Assembly (NCBI GenBank): GCA_002286855.1
Contig: NRSV01000003.1
Coordinates: 235,159-299,158 of the forward strand
Length of the DNA stretch: 64,000 nt
From: Bipolaris cookei
Taxonomy: Eukaryota; Ascomycota; Dothideomycetes; Pleosporales; Pleosporaceae
Reading direction: 5' to 3'
The first letter of the stretch is position 1. Every line of letters starts with the position of its first letter. Below the pieces are notes generated by a model that was not told where the DNA came from, did not search any database, and saw nothing but the letters and a program-made list of their open reading frames with translations. Shown here piece by piece: positions 34,725-45,941 of this stretch. A program made the translations under genes and the position numbers.

Positions 34725-37204
34725 CTACCACTCAAGCGGCTCCTTAAGCTCCTCACCCCTGTTGGTCTTGGGCACAGGCTGCGCCTGAATCTTGACTGGT
34801 CCTCTACCATGTCTCTTCAGGTAGCCACTGCCATCCAGCCACGGCCAGACCGCAGTGCGTTTCTGCTCATGCTTCTCAATCTTGTCAACACTTGCCATGG
34901 TAAGGCCAATGTCGTCCAGACCGTTAACAAGGCAGTGTTTCCTGAATTCTTCGACGTCGAACTTCGCTAGCTCGGTACCATCGGCAGAGCGAATGACTTG
35001 GTTGGGGAGATCGACTTCAATCTCCTTGCCGGCACTCGCCTCGTCGGCGATACGTTGGATGGTAGCTACGTCTTTAATGCGAATGGGAAGCATGCCGTTT
35101 TTGAATGTGTTATTGAAGAAGATGTCGCCGAACGAAGGGGCAATAATGCACTTGATACCAAAGTCAAGCAAAGCCCAAGGTGCGTGCTCTCGACTTGATC
35201 CGCAGCCAAAGTTGGGTCCAGTGCAAACCAGGATCTTAGCATTACGGTAGGGCTTCTTGTTCAGGACAAAGTCTGGGTTTTCCTTGTCACTATCCGCTTC
35301 GTAACGCCAAGCATGGAAGAGTGCACTGCCTAGGCCAGAGCGCTTGATGGTCTTGAGGAATTGCTTGGGGATGATTGCATCAGTGTCAATGTTTGCAATG
35401 TCCATGGGCGCTGCGTATCCGCGGAGGGTTTCAAACTTGGGCATGCCGGTGGGGGCGTTTTCTGTGCTGGGTGTGTTGGAAGCAGTGTGCTGTGGTCCTG
35501 AGCTGGGCTGGTCCATGAGTTTATCAAACTCCTCATCGCTGCTTGGGGCCTCTACATGAGCGTCGAGTTCAACCTTTGGCGAGCCCTTGGCTGCTGTTGA
35601 GGTTTCCGGTGCGAGTTTTCGTACGTCGGCCAGATTTCCTACAATGGCAGCGGCAGCGGCCATGGCGGGCGACATTAGGTGAGTTCGGCCACCAGCACCT
35701 TGTCGACCTTCGAAGTTACGGTTTGATGTTGACGCACATCGTTCACCAGGAGAAAGGATGTCGGGGTTCATGCCGAGACACATTGAGCATCCAGCCTCCC
35801 TCCACTCAAATCCGGCATCAGTGAAGATCTTGTCGAGGCCTTCAGTTTCCGCCTGCTTCTTGACAAGACCAGATCCAGGCACGATCATGGCGCACTTGAT
35901 GTTTGAGGCGACCTTCTTGCCTTCTACGATCCGTGCAGCAGAGCGTAAATCCTCAATACGAGCGTTAGTGCAAGATCCGATGAAGACCTTGTCCAACGAA
36001 ATCTCTTGCATGGGGGTACCAGCGGTCAAGCCCATGTATTTCAGGGCACGGACGCACGCTGCCTTCTTGACTTCATCTTGGAAATCATCAGGACCAGGCA
36101 CAACTCCAGTAATAGGGATGACATCCTGGGGAGAGGTGCCCCAAGAAACTGTTGGGGCAATGTCCTTTGCGTCGATCAAAACCTCGATGTCGTACTTGGC
36201 ACCCTCATCTGATTTCAGGCCGAGCCAGTAGCTGCATGCCTTTTTCCATTCTGGGCTGTCGACCTTTGGTGCCAATGGCCTTCCCTTAAGGTAGTCAATG
36301 GTGGTCTGGTCGGGTGCAATCATGCCAGCTCTTGCACCTCCTTCAATGGACATGTTGCACATGGACATGCGCGCCTCCATGCTCAAACCGCGAATAGCTG
36401 AACCACAGAATTCGATGACAGCACCAGTTCCTCCAGCCGTGCCAATCTTACCAATGACATGCAGAATGATGTCCTTGCTACCAACGCCAGGGCCCAGCTC
36501 GCCATCGACTTGGACCTTCATGTTTTTACTCCGCTGGGTAATGATGGTCTGTGTCGCCAGAACGTGCTCGACTTCACTCGTACCGATACCAAAGGCGAGG
36601 GCACCGAAAGCGCCATGTGTAGATGTGTGGCTATCACCACATACGACTGTTGTTCCGGGAAGCGTGAAGCCTTGTTCCGGTCCGATGATGTGGACAATAC
36701 CCTGCCTCTTGTCGTCGAGACCGAAATATGTGAGATCGAACGCCTTGACGTTTTCTTCGAGAGTCATGCATTGTAACCGGGAATCGGCCTCATCGATAAA
36801 CTTCTCCGTCGTGGTGAGGTTTTTTCGTGACGTAGTAGGAATGTTCTGCCCATGTTAGCGAGTAGACAGATTATGAGGATCTATGACGTACGTGGTCTAC
36901 TGTTGCAAGAGTGCAATCCGGTCTTCGTACTTTACGGCCGGCATTTCGGAGGCCTTCAAAAGCTTGCTGTTGGTGGTTGGTAAGTTTTGGAGAGAAAAGT
37001 ACAGATTCCGGGGTTTGCCTACTGGTGATGTCACTTCATGGACAAGATGTCTGTCTGCAAAATTGTTAGTGGAAATAACTTGAAATGCATGGGACAACGT
37101 GTACCAATGTAGAGCAGAATTGTGCCATCCTCCTTCTCCTCAACTATATGGTCCTCAAAAACCTTGTCGTACAAGGTCTGCGGTTGTTTCACAGCAGACG
37201 GCAT
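34725..37204 (-). CDS. LEU1: 3-isopropylmalate dehydratase (fused LeuC-LeuD)
   Basis: Fe-S enzyme of leucine biosynthesis, isomerising 2- to 3-isopropylmalate. Exons on the minus strand: 37204-37105, 37054-37023, 36966-36892 and 36845-34725; 775 residues, normal for fungal Leu1. The large-subunit half has [36 protein letters not shown] and [10 protein letters not shown], giving the three cysteines that hold the [4Fe-4S] cluster, and [20 protein letters not shown] Pro/Ser-rich linker leads to the small-subunit swivel domain ([37 protein letters not shown]). The N-terminus ([21 protein letters not shown]) is assembled across three small exons, all in phase. No mitochondrial presequence is evident, consistent with cytosolic action. 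Confidence 0.95.
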
Positions 37205-38014
37205 GGTGGAGATATAAAGGGTAGGTCGTACAAGAAGGTAAACTTGGGATTAGAGAACTGAGAACTGAGAACTGAGAGGGGGAAGAGAGTGAGATGTAAG
37301 ATGACAGACAAATCTTAAAAGGCAGATATCGGCTTAAAAGACGTGCATGTGGAACTCAAACCGATAGATGGCGAACAAGGCACAAAAAGAAGTTGGCCGA
37401 TGTTCGGAGTTGCGGCGGGAGGGGCACCGCCACCAATCACATGGCAAATGATGACTGCGCGTTCTAATGCCCACTGCCGGCCGGGCTGCGGTATTTTGCG
37501 GATGGCCAGGGTATTCCGGGACGGACGATAGCTAACGGCGCGGTGCTATACCATAAGTACAGTACATGTGGAAAGGTAACCTTGTAACGCATCTCCAATG
37601 GTCTGGTAAGAGCCAGTCAAGGTACAGAGCATATCCGAGTCGGTGACGAAGCTCAGGCGTTGCCAGCGCCGCTGTCACTGCCCCGCATTCTGGCTGCCCC
37701 ACCGTGAGGCCTTGGCAGGCAACTTGCGCAGTCAGCCTCTTTTTCCATACTCCGATTCGCCACCCTGACATGTACTTATGTACGAGCAACGGATACTCGA
37801 CCGCGTATAACATGGGTCATAGTAAGATGATGTTGCCGCCATGTTCCGGGGCGACATGAAGTTGCCAAGTATTACGGTGTAGATTGCTGTCTCAGCTCAC
37901 GCTGATGCTCGGTATTATACATGAAAGTCTAAATAACCACCACCAATGGACGCTTTTATGCCACGCGGACAAAGTTCACGAACCCGCGGTCCCAAACCCG
38001 CTATCCCAAACCGT
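37205..38014. other. intergenic, LEU1 promoter and ALG7 3' flank
   Basis: 810 bp containing the LEU1 upstream region. I looked for a CCG-N4-CGG Leu3-type site and did not find one that I would defend. No gene is seen. Confidence 0.45.
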
Positions 38015-39493
38015 TTACAAGTTATCAGCAGTGAAGATAAGCAACGCCATCCGATGCCGAACAAACAGGCCCAAGATCCCAATGGCGAACTGGAATACCA
38101 GCAGACCCATGGCCAGCCGATCCTCCCGCATCGGCCCAAACCACACCAGCCATAAGTTGATTAGCGTCCAGTTACTCGACGAAACCACCTGCCCTTCTGC
38201 ATTGACTTCAACATCCAGCATCCGAAGCCGGTGTAGCACCTTGAGACTCTCCGCTATCGGTTTTCGCAGCGGTTTGGTGAACTCAACGCGCGAGGGCTCC
38301 AGCAGTCCAGTCCGTGCATTGAAGCGTGGAAGCCGATGTCGGGGACACGGAATGACATGGAAGATTTGGGGTGCTGAGTAGACAAAGTTGAATGCTTGTG
38401 GTACAAGGAGCAATATCAGCGTCTTACTAAAGTGCCCAAGAATCGCAACAACGGCAAACACCATGCCTGCAAAGTAGCAGTACGTGTCGCCCACAAATAC
38501 TTTTGCCGGATACCAGTTGTGCATCAACAGCGCAACAGAGACTCCGATAAAGGGAAGCAGCAGGTACAGTGAGAACAGATGCGAGTCTGTCGCTGGATGG
38601 GGGTAGGGCGTAAAGGGAGAAAGATAAAGCATGTCGTTGATGACAATCAGGACTGCAATGACCACCGACTGAGCCACTTCGATTCCATTGATGCCTGCCA
38701 AAATGTTGATGCTGTTGGAAGAGAAGATGGACATGAGTGCCATGTAAATATAGTACATCCATCCTATACTTTGTTAGTATCCAGATAGTACACTAAGTTT
38801 CAAACAAAAGTCATACCAAGATCAAACAACTCGCCCAGGTAAGGTCTAAGCGGGACAGGGACAACCATTTGCGTGACGCCAAAGTCGACAAAATATACCA
38901 CGAGCATCGGAATGACTGCAAAAGCTGGGATGAGCACCTTGTGGCGCCATCTTATGTCGAACAAGTCATCGCCAACACCGAGCAGCACAATAGTCTGAAG
39001 TGAGAGAATGGCCGATAGATACGATGCAAGCTTGTTGTGAGGAAACCTGTGCAGAAGTCTGCCCGTCTCAATTAATTCCAGTTCCTTGATGATATCTCTG
39101 TTACCGCCCCCCGAGGTTGCGACCACAATGTCCTTGTAGAATGGCCATGGGATGAAGAAGATGATAACAAAGAGATACACCATTGCGCACACTGCTCCCA
39201 TCATCTCCGGTCTGTTGTCATTAGCAAGATGCGGTGGTCAGGGGAAGGCTTGGCACCCACATCTCAGTCTGCTTCAGCTTACAGAGGTCCTTTCCTTTGA
39301 AGCCACGCCTCATGAAGGCATCACCGAGCCATCGTATCAATGCATAGCAGGATACGAAGGCCAATCCGCTGAATGCTATCGACGCAACAAGCGGCTCACC
39401 GTCACCGTGAAGCGTATTTGCCAGCACACCCGCGCATGCGACTGACAGGGACAATAGTGAAAGTGATTCTGCCCATGACAATACGCTCGTCAT
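38015..39493 (-). CDS. ALG7: UDP-GlcNAc:dolichyl-phosphate GlcNAc-1-phosphate transferase
   Basis: ER enzyme making GlcNAc-PP-dolichol, the first step of N-glycan precursor synthesis and the target of tunicamycin. Exons on the minus strand: 39493-39261, 39211-38817 and 38763-38015; 458 residues with about ten membrane helices. Family blocks: DAFMRRGFKGKDL followed by IPEMMGAVCAMVYL, the catalytic aspartates of LLGVGDDLFDIRWRHK, NSINILAGINGIEVAQ, and WYPAKVFVGDTYCYFAGM. The large luminal/cytosolic loop IPCPRHRLPRFN is also present. Junctions fall in phases 2 and 1 and restore KQTEIPEMMG and ELFDLGWMYYIYM. It is divergent from SEH1. Confidence 0.95.
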
Positions 39494-39921
39494 CGTGACC
39501 GTAATGTGAATCAAAAGTTGAGGTGACGGCAGATCTTGGCACGTGAGTTGCAGTCCGCCGTTTGCTCTCGCGACAATATCAACAGCAGACGTGTGCTCTC
39601 GACTCAACACCGTCAAATCGACACCTCTCCACACTTTCGAACCTCGCCGGTTTGACCTCAATCCGGACTTGCGTGGAGTGCTGGGAGGGTGCTTGAGACT
39701 GACCAAGAAACCTAGAATAGGCCTTCAACCCGCAACGACCGATCCTAGCTTACCCCACAGGGTGAGCGAGCAGCAACTAAAGAGAAAAAGCAATTTGTGC
39801 AGAGTAGCGAACGCGGTGTATTGGTGAGCAGAACTTCTTGCAAGGTGTTGTTTTGTCATGGTCCGGCTTCTTCCTGCTCTACTAACCCGAAACGTTAGAC
39901 CCACGAACATTGGCACCCATC
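39494..39921. promoter_or_regulatory. shared promoter region of ALG7 and SEH1
   Basis: 428 bp between divergent start codons. No individual site is assigned. Frames crossing it on both strands look like shadows. Confidence 0.45.
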
Positions 39922-41579
39922 ATGACCAGCAACAACCAGACAGGCCGCTCTGCAAGGCCCGACCCGTTCCTGGACGACCTCAATGCCGTAAGCCAACATC
40001 TTGTAACCCCGGGTTTTCTTCGACGATTGACTACGTCCCAACTGCCTTCCGCAGCGGTTAGCGAGTCGTCCTCGCTCAGCCCCACCCGAGAAGAAGCACG
40101 GTTGCCTCATCCCCCATCCAATCTCAACCTCGCCGTCTCGTTGGAGGATGAGATTGAGCACGTGGACTTAATCGCTCCGTTGATTCAAGAGCCTTGTGCC
40201 GACGGCAGCCCAGGCAATATTGATCAACAAGTCGTCCATCACCTCGAAACTGCCTTTGTGGCTGCGCGTCGCGCCTATCAGACCATGGCGGCTGAGCGTA
40301 GCTTTCAGACCTTCTCGCATGGCCACCAAGACCTCGTGCTTGCCGTCGACTTCAACTACTTTGGTACGCGCATGGTCACGGCGAGTTCCGACCATCGCCT
40401 CAAGGTCTGGGACAAGAAGGACGATTCATGGAGCCTGGTTGAGAGCTGGAAAGCTCATGACGCCGAGATAGTTGATGTGAGTGATCTCATCGTCAGCCGC
40501 AAGCCTCGTTTAGCTTGTCTGCGTGTAATTTGCCACCTTCATAAATTATGGCTAATCCAATGCTAGGTCAAGTGGAACGGCCCCTTCATGGGCGAGGTTG
40601 TCGGCAGCATCGGAGAGGATGGCCGCTGCAAGCTTTGGCAAGAGGATGTCACTGAAGTTGCCTTGTCTGGCAATCGCTTCAAGTTGCTCTACAATCTTGC
40701 TTCGCTGACCAATGCTCCCTTCATGTCTTTGGATTTCAAGAACATCATGCAGGAGACGTGGCTTGCGCTCATCACGCGTGATGGCTATCTGACCGTGTAT
40801 GAACCTCAGGATCAGAGCAACCTCCATGAGTGGACCATCTTGGCCGAGCGCTGGGTTTCTGAGAACAACCCTCCTGAGCGCCAAGAAGAGGTGGGCTTCA
40901 AGGTCGTTTTCCATAAGGAAAAGCTCCCATGCTGGACCGCTATTACCGCAGGCCTCGATCGCAAGTCACTGTCCCTCGCTGTTGCTGCCATGAAAGACGT
41001 CTTGATATTCCGTACTGATAAGGCTAAGCGATTCTTCCAAGTTGCAAAGCTCACTGGTGCGCGTCAAGTCATTCGTGATTTGGCTTGGGCCAACGGTTCC
41101 ATGCGTGGTTACGACATCTTGGCCACGGCTAGCAAAGATGGTGCTATACGCATATACGAACTCACTACAACGACTACAGACAAGACTCACACATCCGGAG
41201 CTTCCTCGTTGGCTGTCGTGCCATCTGTATCGTCCCGCGCGGGTCTCAAGCACAGTGCGCAGTCTGGCATAGGAGCTGGGCTGGCTGGTGCTTCCAAGGT
41301 GCCGGCCATATCTCTCGAGAATGAACAGAATCCTGGCCGCATTATTCAGGAAGTTTCCTTGAAGGATGAGCTCACTGGATACCATGGAGCTGTCTGGCGC
41401 GTCGCTTTTTCCCAGATGGGTATGTGTTGATTAGATCTGTAGCTTGACAGCGCTAACAAATGTCCTCAGGTGATCTCCTCGTGACTACCGGCGATGATGC
41501 CAGTATCCGTACCTGGAAGCAGGCAGCTAACGGTCACTGGATGGAGTACGCTCAGATCGAGACTGCCCAGGACAACTAA
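39922..41579 (+). CDS. SEH1: WD40 nucleoporin/SEACAT subunit Seh1
   Basis: Beta-propeller protein of the Nup84/Y nuclear pore complex and of the SEA complex controlling TORC1. Exons: 39922-40476, 40567-41419 and 41470-41579; 505 residues. The Seh1 propeller begins near residue 131 (FSHGHQDLVLAVDFNYFGTRM, SSDHRLKVWDKKD), then AHDAEIVD joined to VKWNGPFMGEVVGSIGEDG, RDLAWANGSMRGYDILATAS and the closing blade GDLLVTTGDDASIRTWK. The first 130 residues, including DPFLDDLNAVSQHLVTPGFL, precede the WD repeats. Seh1 usually starts almost at the first blade, so this is either a lineage-specific extension or a misplaced start. A TTG four codons upstream is not preferred. Confidence 0.9.
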
Positions 41580-42244
41580 CCGATCGTTCTAAGATCGGTC
41601 TTTACAAACATTCCACACGCTGCGCCGATGGTACGAGGCTTGGTTTAGGGCATTTCAACGGCGTTTACGGTATTGACGGGTTATACACATCGATCGGGTA
41701 CGACAACCCCTACTTCTCATTGGAGATCGTGACTCCTCGAAGCACGACATTTGGCAATGGGGTCTCAGAGAAACTACTTTTTCCGAGGGATACCTGCATT
41801 TTCTTTCGGGAGACTTTAGGGATTGAGCATCGATGGACAGTGTAATGTGCTATGCACAACTGCCTCTTTTTCATGGTTTCCGTTCACAGCGATGGACCTG
41901 TTACTACTGCTTTTCTTCTTTTCGGTTTTCCAAATACCCCACGGCTATGATGCCATTCGTGGTGGGAAATACGACTGCTTGAGGTGTTTTCTTGTACTTT
42001 ATACGGGCATGATGAATTGAACAATAACCAGAACTGATGGCACATTGGGCGATGTGCATACCGTGTGAGTTCTCAAGCTTGTCTCGGCGTTCTACTGTTG
42101 GTTCATGACTTGTCAGCTCCGCATTGCACAACTCAGGCATCCAGCCCTCCAATGTTGATATGCTCCCCAGCAATATGCTAAGCAATATATTTTATTTGAT
42201 ATCAAATTTTTCCATCGAATTACAAGCCCAGTTATCTGGATTCC
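41580..42244. other. intergenic, SEH1 3' flank
   Basis: AT-rich 665 bp with T-runs; short frames only. No further feature is seen before the tRNA. Confidence 0.5.
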
Positions 42245-42328
42245 TCCGCTTGGTGTAGTTGGTTTATCACGTTCGACTGTAATTGCAATTGTAATCGAAA
42301 GGTCCCTAGTTCGATTCTGGGAGCGGAG
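42245..42328 (+). tRNA. intron-containing tRNA, read as tRNA-Tyr (GTA)
   Basis: A cloverleaf folds by eye. Acceptor TCCGCTT pairs with GAGCGGA, the D arm has GGTGTAGTTGG...TCAC, the anticodon stem is TTCGA/TCGAA, and the T arm is CCTAGTTCGATTCTGG. The loop reads C-T-GTA-A, and an extra 11 nt (TTGCAATTGTA) sits after position 37, where eukaryotic tRNA introns lie. That gives anticodon GTA, and tRNA-Tyr always has such an intron. A T7 run at about 42342 suits Pol III termination. The D and T arms resemble other tRNAs (Val or Asp) more than the Tyr I know best, so the isotype is less sure than the tRNA call. Confidence 0.7.
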
Positions 42329-42644
42329 AACAGCTACAGTTCTTTTTTTGTCAATTCCAAGTATTTGCATCGCTTAGGAAATCATCTTTTTGCTAGTCTA
42401 GAGAGCCCTGCATATGTGTCTGCCGACACGTGGAGACGGGTGGGGCGGAAGGAATGCATGCAGAGAAGATTTGTGCTAGAGACCTAGTCGGTGTAGCGTT
42501 AATTAACACAACGAAGTCGAGACGTGGCCTTTAGGACATCCAGTTTACGTTGATTTTTTGCATGTTTACTCAGCTTTGTCCTTTGAAGCCAGGGTTTTGC
42601 AAAGTATATAGATTTTACAATTTGCAACATCTTTCATCCAATCA

Positions 42645-42733
42645 GGCTTCGTGGCGCAATGGTAGCGCGTCAGATTCCAGTAGCTACGACTGGAGCTTCC
42701 TGAAGGTTAGGCGTTCAAATCGCCTCGAGGTCA
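42645..42733 (+). tRNA. tRNA-Trp (CCA) with intron
   Basis: Acceptor GGCTTCG pairs with CGAGGTC (wobbles allowed), followed by discriminator A. The D arm is GCGCAATGGTAGCGC and the T arm AGGCGTTCAAATCGCCT. The anticodon loop holds CCA, interrupted after position 37 by about 16-17 nt. The intron contains ACTGGA, which pairs with the anticodon region, as in eukaryotic pre-tRNA-Trp. The anticodon stem has one A-C mismatch. A T5 run about 20 nt downstream fits Pol III termination. The 316 bp between the two tRNAs holds nothing else I recognise. Confidence 0.82.
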
Positions 42734-43083
42734 CATACCTGATTCAATTCTTTTTGGCAATTTAGCAGAGTATGCCTTTTTTTTGCATCTCTATGCGGGT
42801 CTTGCAGATACGCTATGCAGTTCCGAAGTTTGGTTATTCGGTTGCCGTGAGGGGTGGCTCCACCGTCAGCCGAGAATCTGGACCACTTTTTTGATTGAGC
42901 TGATTTCTCTTTCATTCGTTGTGTTTGTTGATACTATCCAAATGAACCGAAAACAACCGCCTTGCCAGATGAATTGTCCTCCTGCAACATTGACTTCTCG
43001 AGCATTAACAAGAGATGCGACGTGCGAATGAGAAGCTCTGCATGCTGTTAGCAGCTGGATCAGTGTTGTAAGAAGCCATCATA

Positions 43084-44006
43084 TCACTTACCATCAAATT
43101 CAATTTCGTAAGTAACAGGCATATCTTCATCCTCGTCTGCGCTGATAAGAATGGGTAAGTTCCGGCGGAGCTTCCTCTCACGCACGTTGAAGCGTATACC
43201 GCTGTCCTTCCTTGGGCTCACCCACAAGATGCTTGGATCCTCGAGATTTGCCTTTTCTTCAACGATTTCTCTTACAAATCCCTTACCCTTACCCACTTCT
43301 TCGACAACCCCGTTCGACGCTATTCGGTTCTCTGCTATGCATCTTGCCGAAACGTCTTTTAGCCAATCTCTCCATACCCTGAGCACACCCTCCTCAACCT
43401 CAACAAAGTTTGTGAAAAGGTTGTGTGATCCAATCTTAACGAGGTTCGTTTGTGCAATCAATTGCGTGAACAGCTCATGTGCTTCTAAGCTCAGCGTCTG
43501 CTTGACCGATTCGCCGTCATATGAATCCTGCACCGTCCCTGGAAAGGTGCGACTGCCAGGGACGTCTCCCGGCCGTGGCTTCACCCTTCTCCCACTAGCC
43601 TCTAGATCGCGTCTGTGTGGTCGGTAGCGAGAGTACATTCTATACATGTCGCCCAGTCTGCCTACATTTTTCTCGCTTGGATCAATGTCATGATATAGTT
43701 TCAAGCCATCAGTGCCTCGATATGTGCAAAAGTAAGGCGGCTCGGTAAGCTTCGCAGACGGATGGAAGCATTCGAGCAGTACGGAGTGTGAGTTCAGTTC
43801 TGCAGCTGCGACAAGGCGATTATGTAAAATACGTAAGATGAGCGAGTATATGCGGCGCGAAATGGTAGTCAAAGGCAGAAGGCCCAGTGTTGGTATCGGT
43901 GCGAAAAGGTGAAGGAGCAGCTGTAATGGTTAGTTGGAATGAGATGAAATGGCCTTGTAAGATGCCATACCTCGTTGGGGAGCCTGTAGAGATAACACTC
44001 CTCCAT
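43084..44006 (-). CDS. F-box protein of unknown target
   Basis: Probable substrate adaptor of an SCF ubiquitin ligase. Exons on the minus strand: 44006-43971 (12 codons) and 43920-43084; 290 residues. The short first exon joins in phase 0 to make YRLPNELLLHLFAPIPTLGL followed by LPLTTISRRIYSLI, a clear F-box with the LPNE..L.I pattern. The rest (STYR..., RRDLEASGRRVK, LFTQLIAQTNLVK) matches a pattern of fungal F-box proteins but I cannot name a target. The printed end at 43084 follows a good splice donor (GTAAGT) inside the last codons. Splicing to an AG at about 43041 would open another 60 or so codons, so the C-terminus is uncertain. It is divergent from ECM11. Confidence 0.75.
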
Positions 44007-44306
44007 TGCTATAAGCAAGGCAAAAATACAGATTTGCCAATTCTAGATATATTCACTTGCAGAGGTGTAGATGTCAAGAATCAGTAACGGGAACTTGACA
44101 GCCACTGAAGTGCACCGAGTCCGGAGATAAGATATCGTCATTGCTTTGGAAAGTGGGGCTTAACCACAACAGGCTAGACCGTATATGCGACGCGCTTTCC
44201 TGTTCGAAGCCAGACTCTCACCTTTTCACGCCCAGTTGAAGACCCAGTAATCAAATCACTCTGCACTTTAGTACGGCAAGTAACAAGTGCTGATCCATCA
44301 TTCATC
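44007..44306. promoter_or_regulatory. shared promoter region of F-box gene and ECM11
   Basis: Exactly 300 bp between divergent start codons. No specific element is identified. Confidence 0.45.
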
Positions 44307-45941
44307 ATGCATGGTTTTGTCAAAGACCGGCAGAACACCAACAGCCCGCATAATGCTCTAGCCAATGCCCAACACGTACCCAAGACTGACCGGCAAGCGG
44401 TTGGTGCTAATGCAAGGGTATCAATCAAGAACGGACTTCCTTCGCAGCGATACACACCAGTGTCTGGAGCTCTGGGACGTGGGTCTACTAACGCTCAGAA
44501 CAGCTCAGCTGTCTTGCAGAACCCCCGACGCGTTCACTCGGCTCAAGGTCATACTCGAAAACGTGATCCCTACGATACTGATGCAGAAAGCCTAGAGACT
44601 ACTATCGACCAATCTGTCGTTCATTTGGAGGCCGGTCAGCAGAGGGAGCAGCAGTACCAACAGAATGAGCAAGTCTTTGACCTTGGTGTGAATGGCGATG
44701 TCAAAGAAAGCAATCCGAGCTCTGAAGAACCAGAGCATCTCTACGAAGAGGGAAACCAAGGCATTACCCAAGATGAGGAGCATTTTCTTGAGCAGCAAGG
44801 ACTCGGCCATCTGTCCCAAACTCAAAAGATTGAATTCCTAAAGCAAGCGGGACGATTGGGCCTACCAGATATCGAGGGCGATTCATACCCAACTACCACT
44901 AACGGAGAGCCTTCTGAATTGGACGGTATCCAGAAGCCGCCTTCCGATTATCGTTACGAAGACCGTCAAAGCTCTCCATCCCGTCAGCACCTCAACATCA
45001 AGCATGAGTCTGGACAGCCAAATGTGCTGCAGCCGACACACCGCCAACAAAAACTGCATATGCCAGTTCCGAGGCAGAGCCTTCACAAGCCTTCGCAGTT
45101 GTTTGAGCAATCTGCACAACTCCGCGATCAGACACGCGCTAATGTGCCCACTGTGCAACAACCTAGGCAAAACTTTCAGCAACATTGTATCGTACCTCAG
45201 TCTGGGCAGCCACCCGCTTACAATCAGCCTAACCCAGGTGTTACTGCTGCTGGCTTTCCCATGTTTTCAAATCTCTACCAGAATACCCATGTCGAAGCCA
45301 ATAATCAGCAATATGTCCATCCTCAACAATCCGGTCCTTCCAATGTCCAGTTCCAGTTCAAGCCTGTAAAGCCAATAGAGCCACCTGCACCCATAGAGTA
45401 CCCCTTTTCAGCGCAAGCGATACCCAAACAAACAAGCTACCAACCGCTAGTCGAACAAGTTTCAGTTGAGGAACCTGAGGCCATCCAAATCGAAGATTAC
45501 GACCCTGAGACGCTCTTCAACATGAAGTATGAAAGCCTCAGGAGCGAAAGCTTCGACACCGATCCGCGTGCGAAGCCTCCTGTTCTCACTGAAGAAGATG
45601 CCCAGAAACCTCTGCCCGAGCGTCTTGTTCTGGTACAGAAGAATCTCACCCCAGACAAGCAAGCTAATTTCTTTTCCTCGCTCCCTACTAGTGAATGGGA
45701 GGATGCTGGGGACTGGTTTCTCGATCAGTTCCAGAGTATCATTCAGCGCACGAAGCAAGCGAGGCAGAAAAAGCGTAAGCTTGCGCAAGAGTTTGAAGAA
45801 GAAGTCCAGAAGCGACATAGGCATGTGGCGAAAAAGCAACAGCAGGTCGAGCAGGCTATGGAGAAGATGAAGGCTCAGGGTGAGAGTCTGGTACCTAGGA
45901 GTCCGAGGCCTTCGAAGAGCCCTAGACCTAGGAGGAACTAA
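44307..45941 (+). CDS. ECM11: Ecm11-domain protein
   Basis: Single-exon 544-residue protein whose C-terminal quarter matches the Ecm11 domain (extracellular mutant protein 11). It has YDPETLFNMKYESLRSESFD, then LPERLVLVQKNL, FFSSLPTSEWEDAGDWFLDQF and a basic coiled-coil (ARQKKRKLAQEFEEEVQKRH). In budding yeast Ecm11 works with Gmc2 in assembling the synaptonemal complex at meiosis. The first 380 residues are disordered, very rich in Gln, Pro, Ser and Asn, and carry no domain. The function is inferred from the C-terminal domain only; in filamentous fungi many such proteins are uncharacterised. The last residues are a Ser/Pro/Arg tail (SPRPSKSPRPRR). Confidence 0.8.
   Translation: MHGFVKDRQNTNSPHNALANAQHVPKTDRQAVGANARVSIKNGLPSQRYTPVSGALGRGSTNAQNSSAVLQNPRRVHSAQGHTRKRDPYDTDAESLETTIDQSVVHLEAGQQREQQYQQNEQVFDLGVNGDVKESNPSSEEPEHLYEEGNQGITQDEEHFLEQQGLGHLSQTQKIEFLKQAGRLGLPDIEGDSYPTTTNGEPSELDGIQKPPSDYRYEDRQSSPSRQHLNIKHESGQPNVLQPTHRQQKLHMPVPRQSLHKPSQLFEQSAQLRDQTRANVPTVQQPRQNFQQHCIVPQSGQPPAYNQPNPGVTAAGFPMFSNLYQNTHVEANNQQYVHPQQSGPSNVQFQFKPVKPIEPPAPIEYPFSAQAIPKQTSYQPLVEQVSVEEPEAIQIEDYDPETLFNMKYESLRSESFDTDPRAKPPVLTEEDAQKPLPERLVLVQKNLTPDKQANFFSSLPTSEWEDAGDWFLDQFQSIIQRTKQARQKKRKLAQEFEEEVQKRHRHVAKKQQQVEQAMEKMKAQGESLVPRSPRPSKSPRPRRN

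Noticed and set aside
37205..38014. Leu3-type binding site upstream of LEU1
   Set aside because: The GC-rich GCCGGCCGGGC near 37480 does not have the CCG-N4-CGG spacing.
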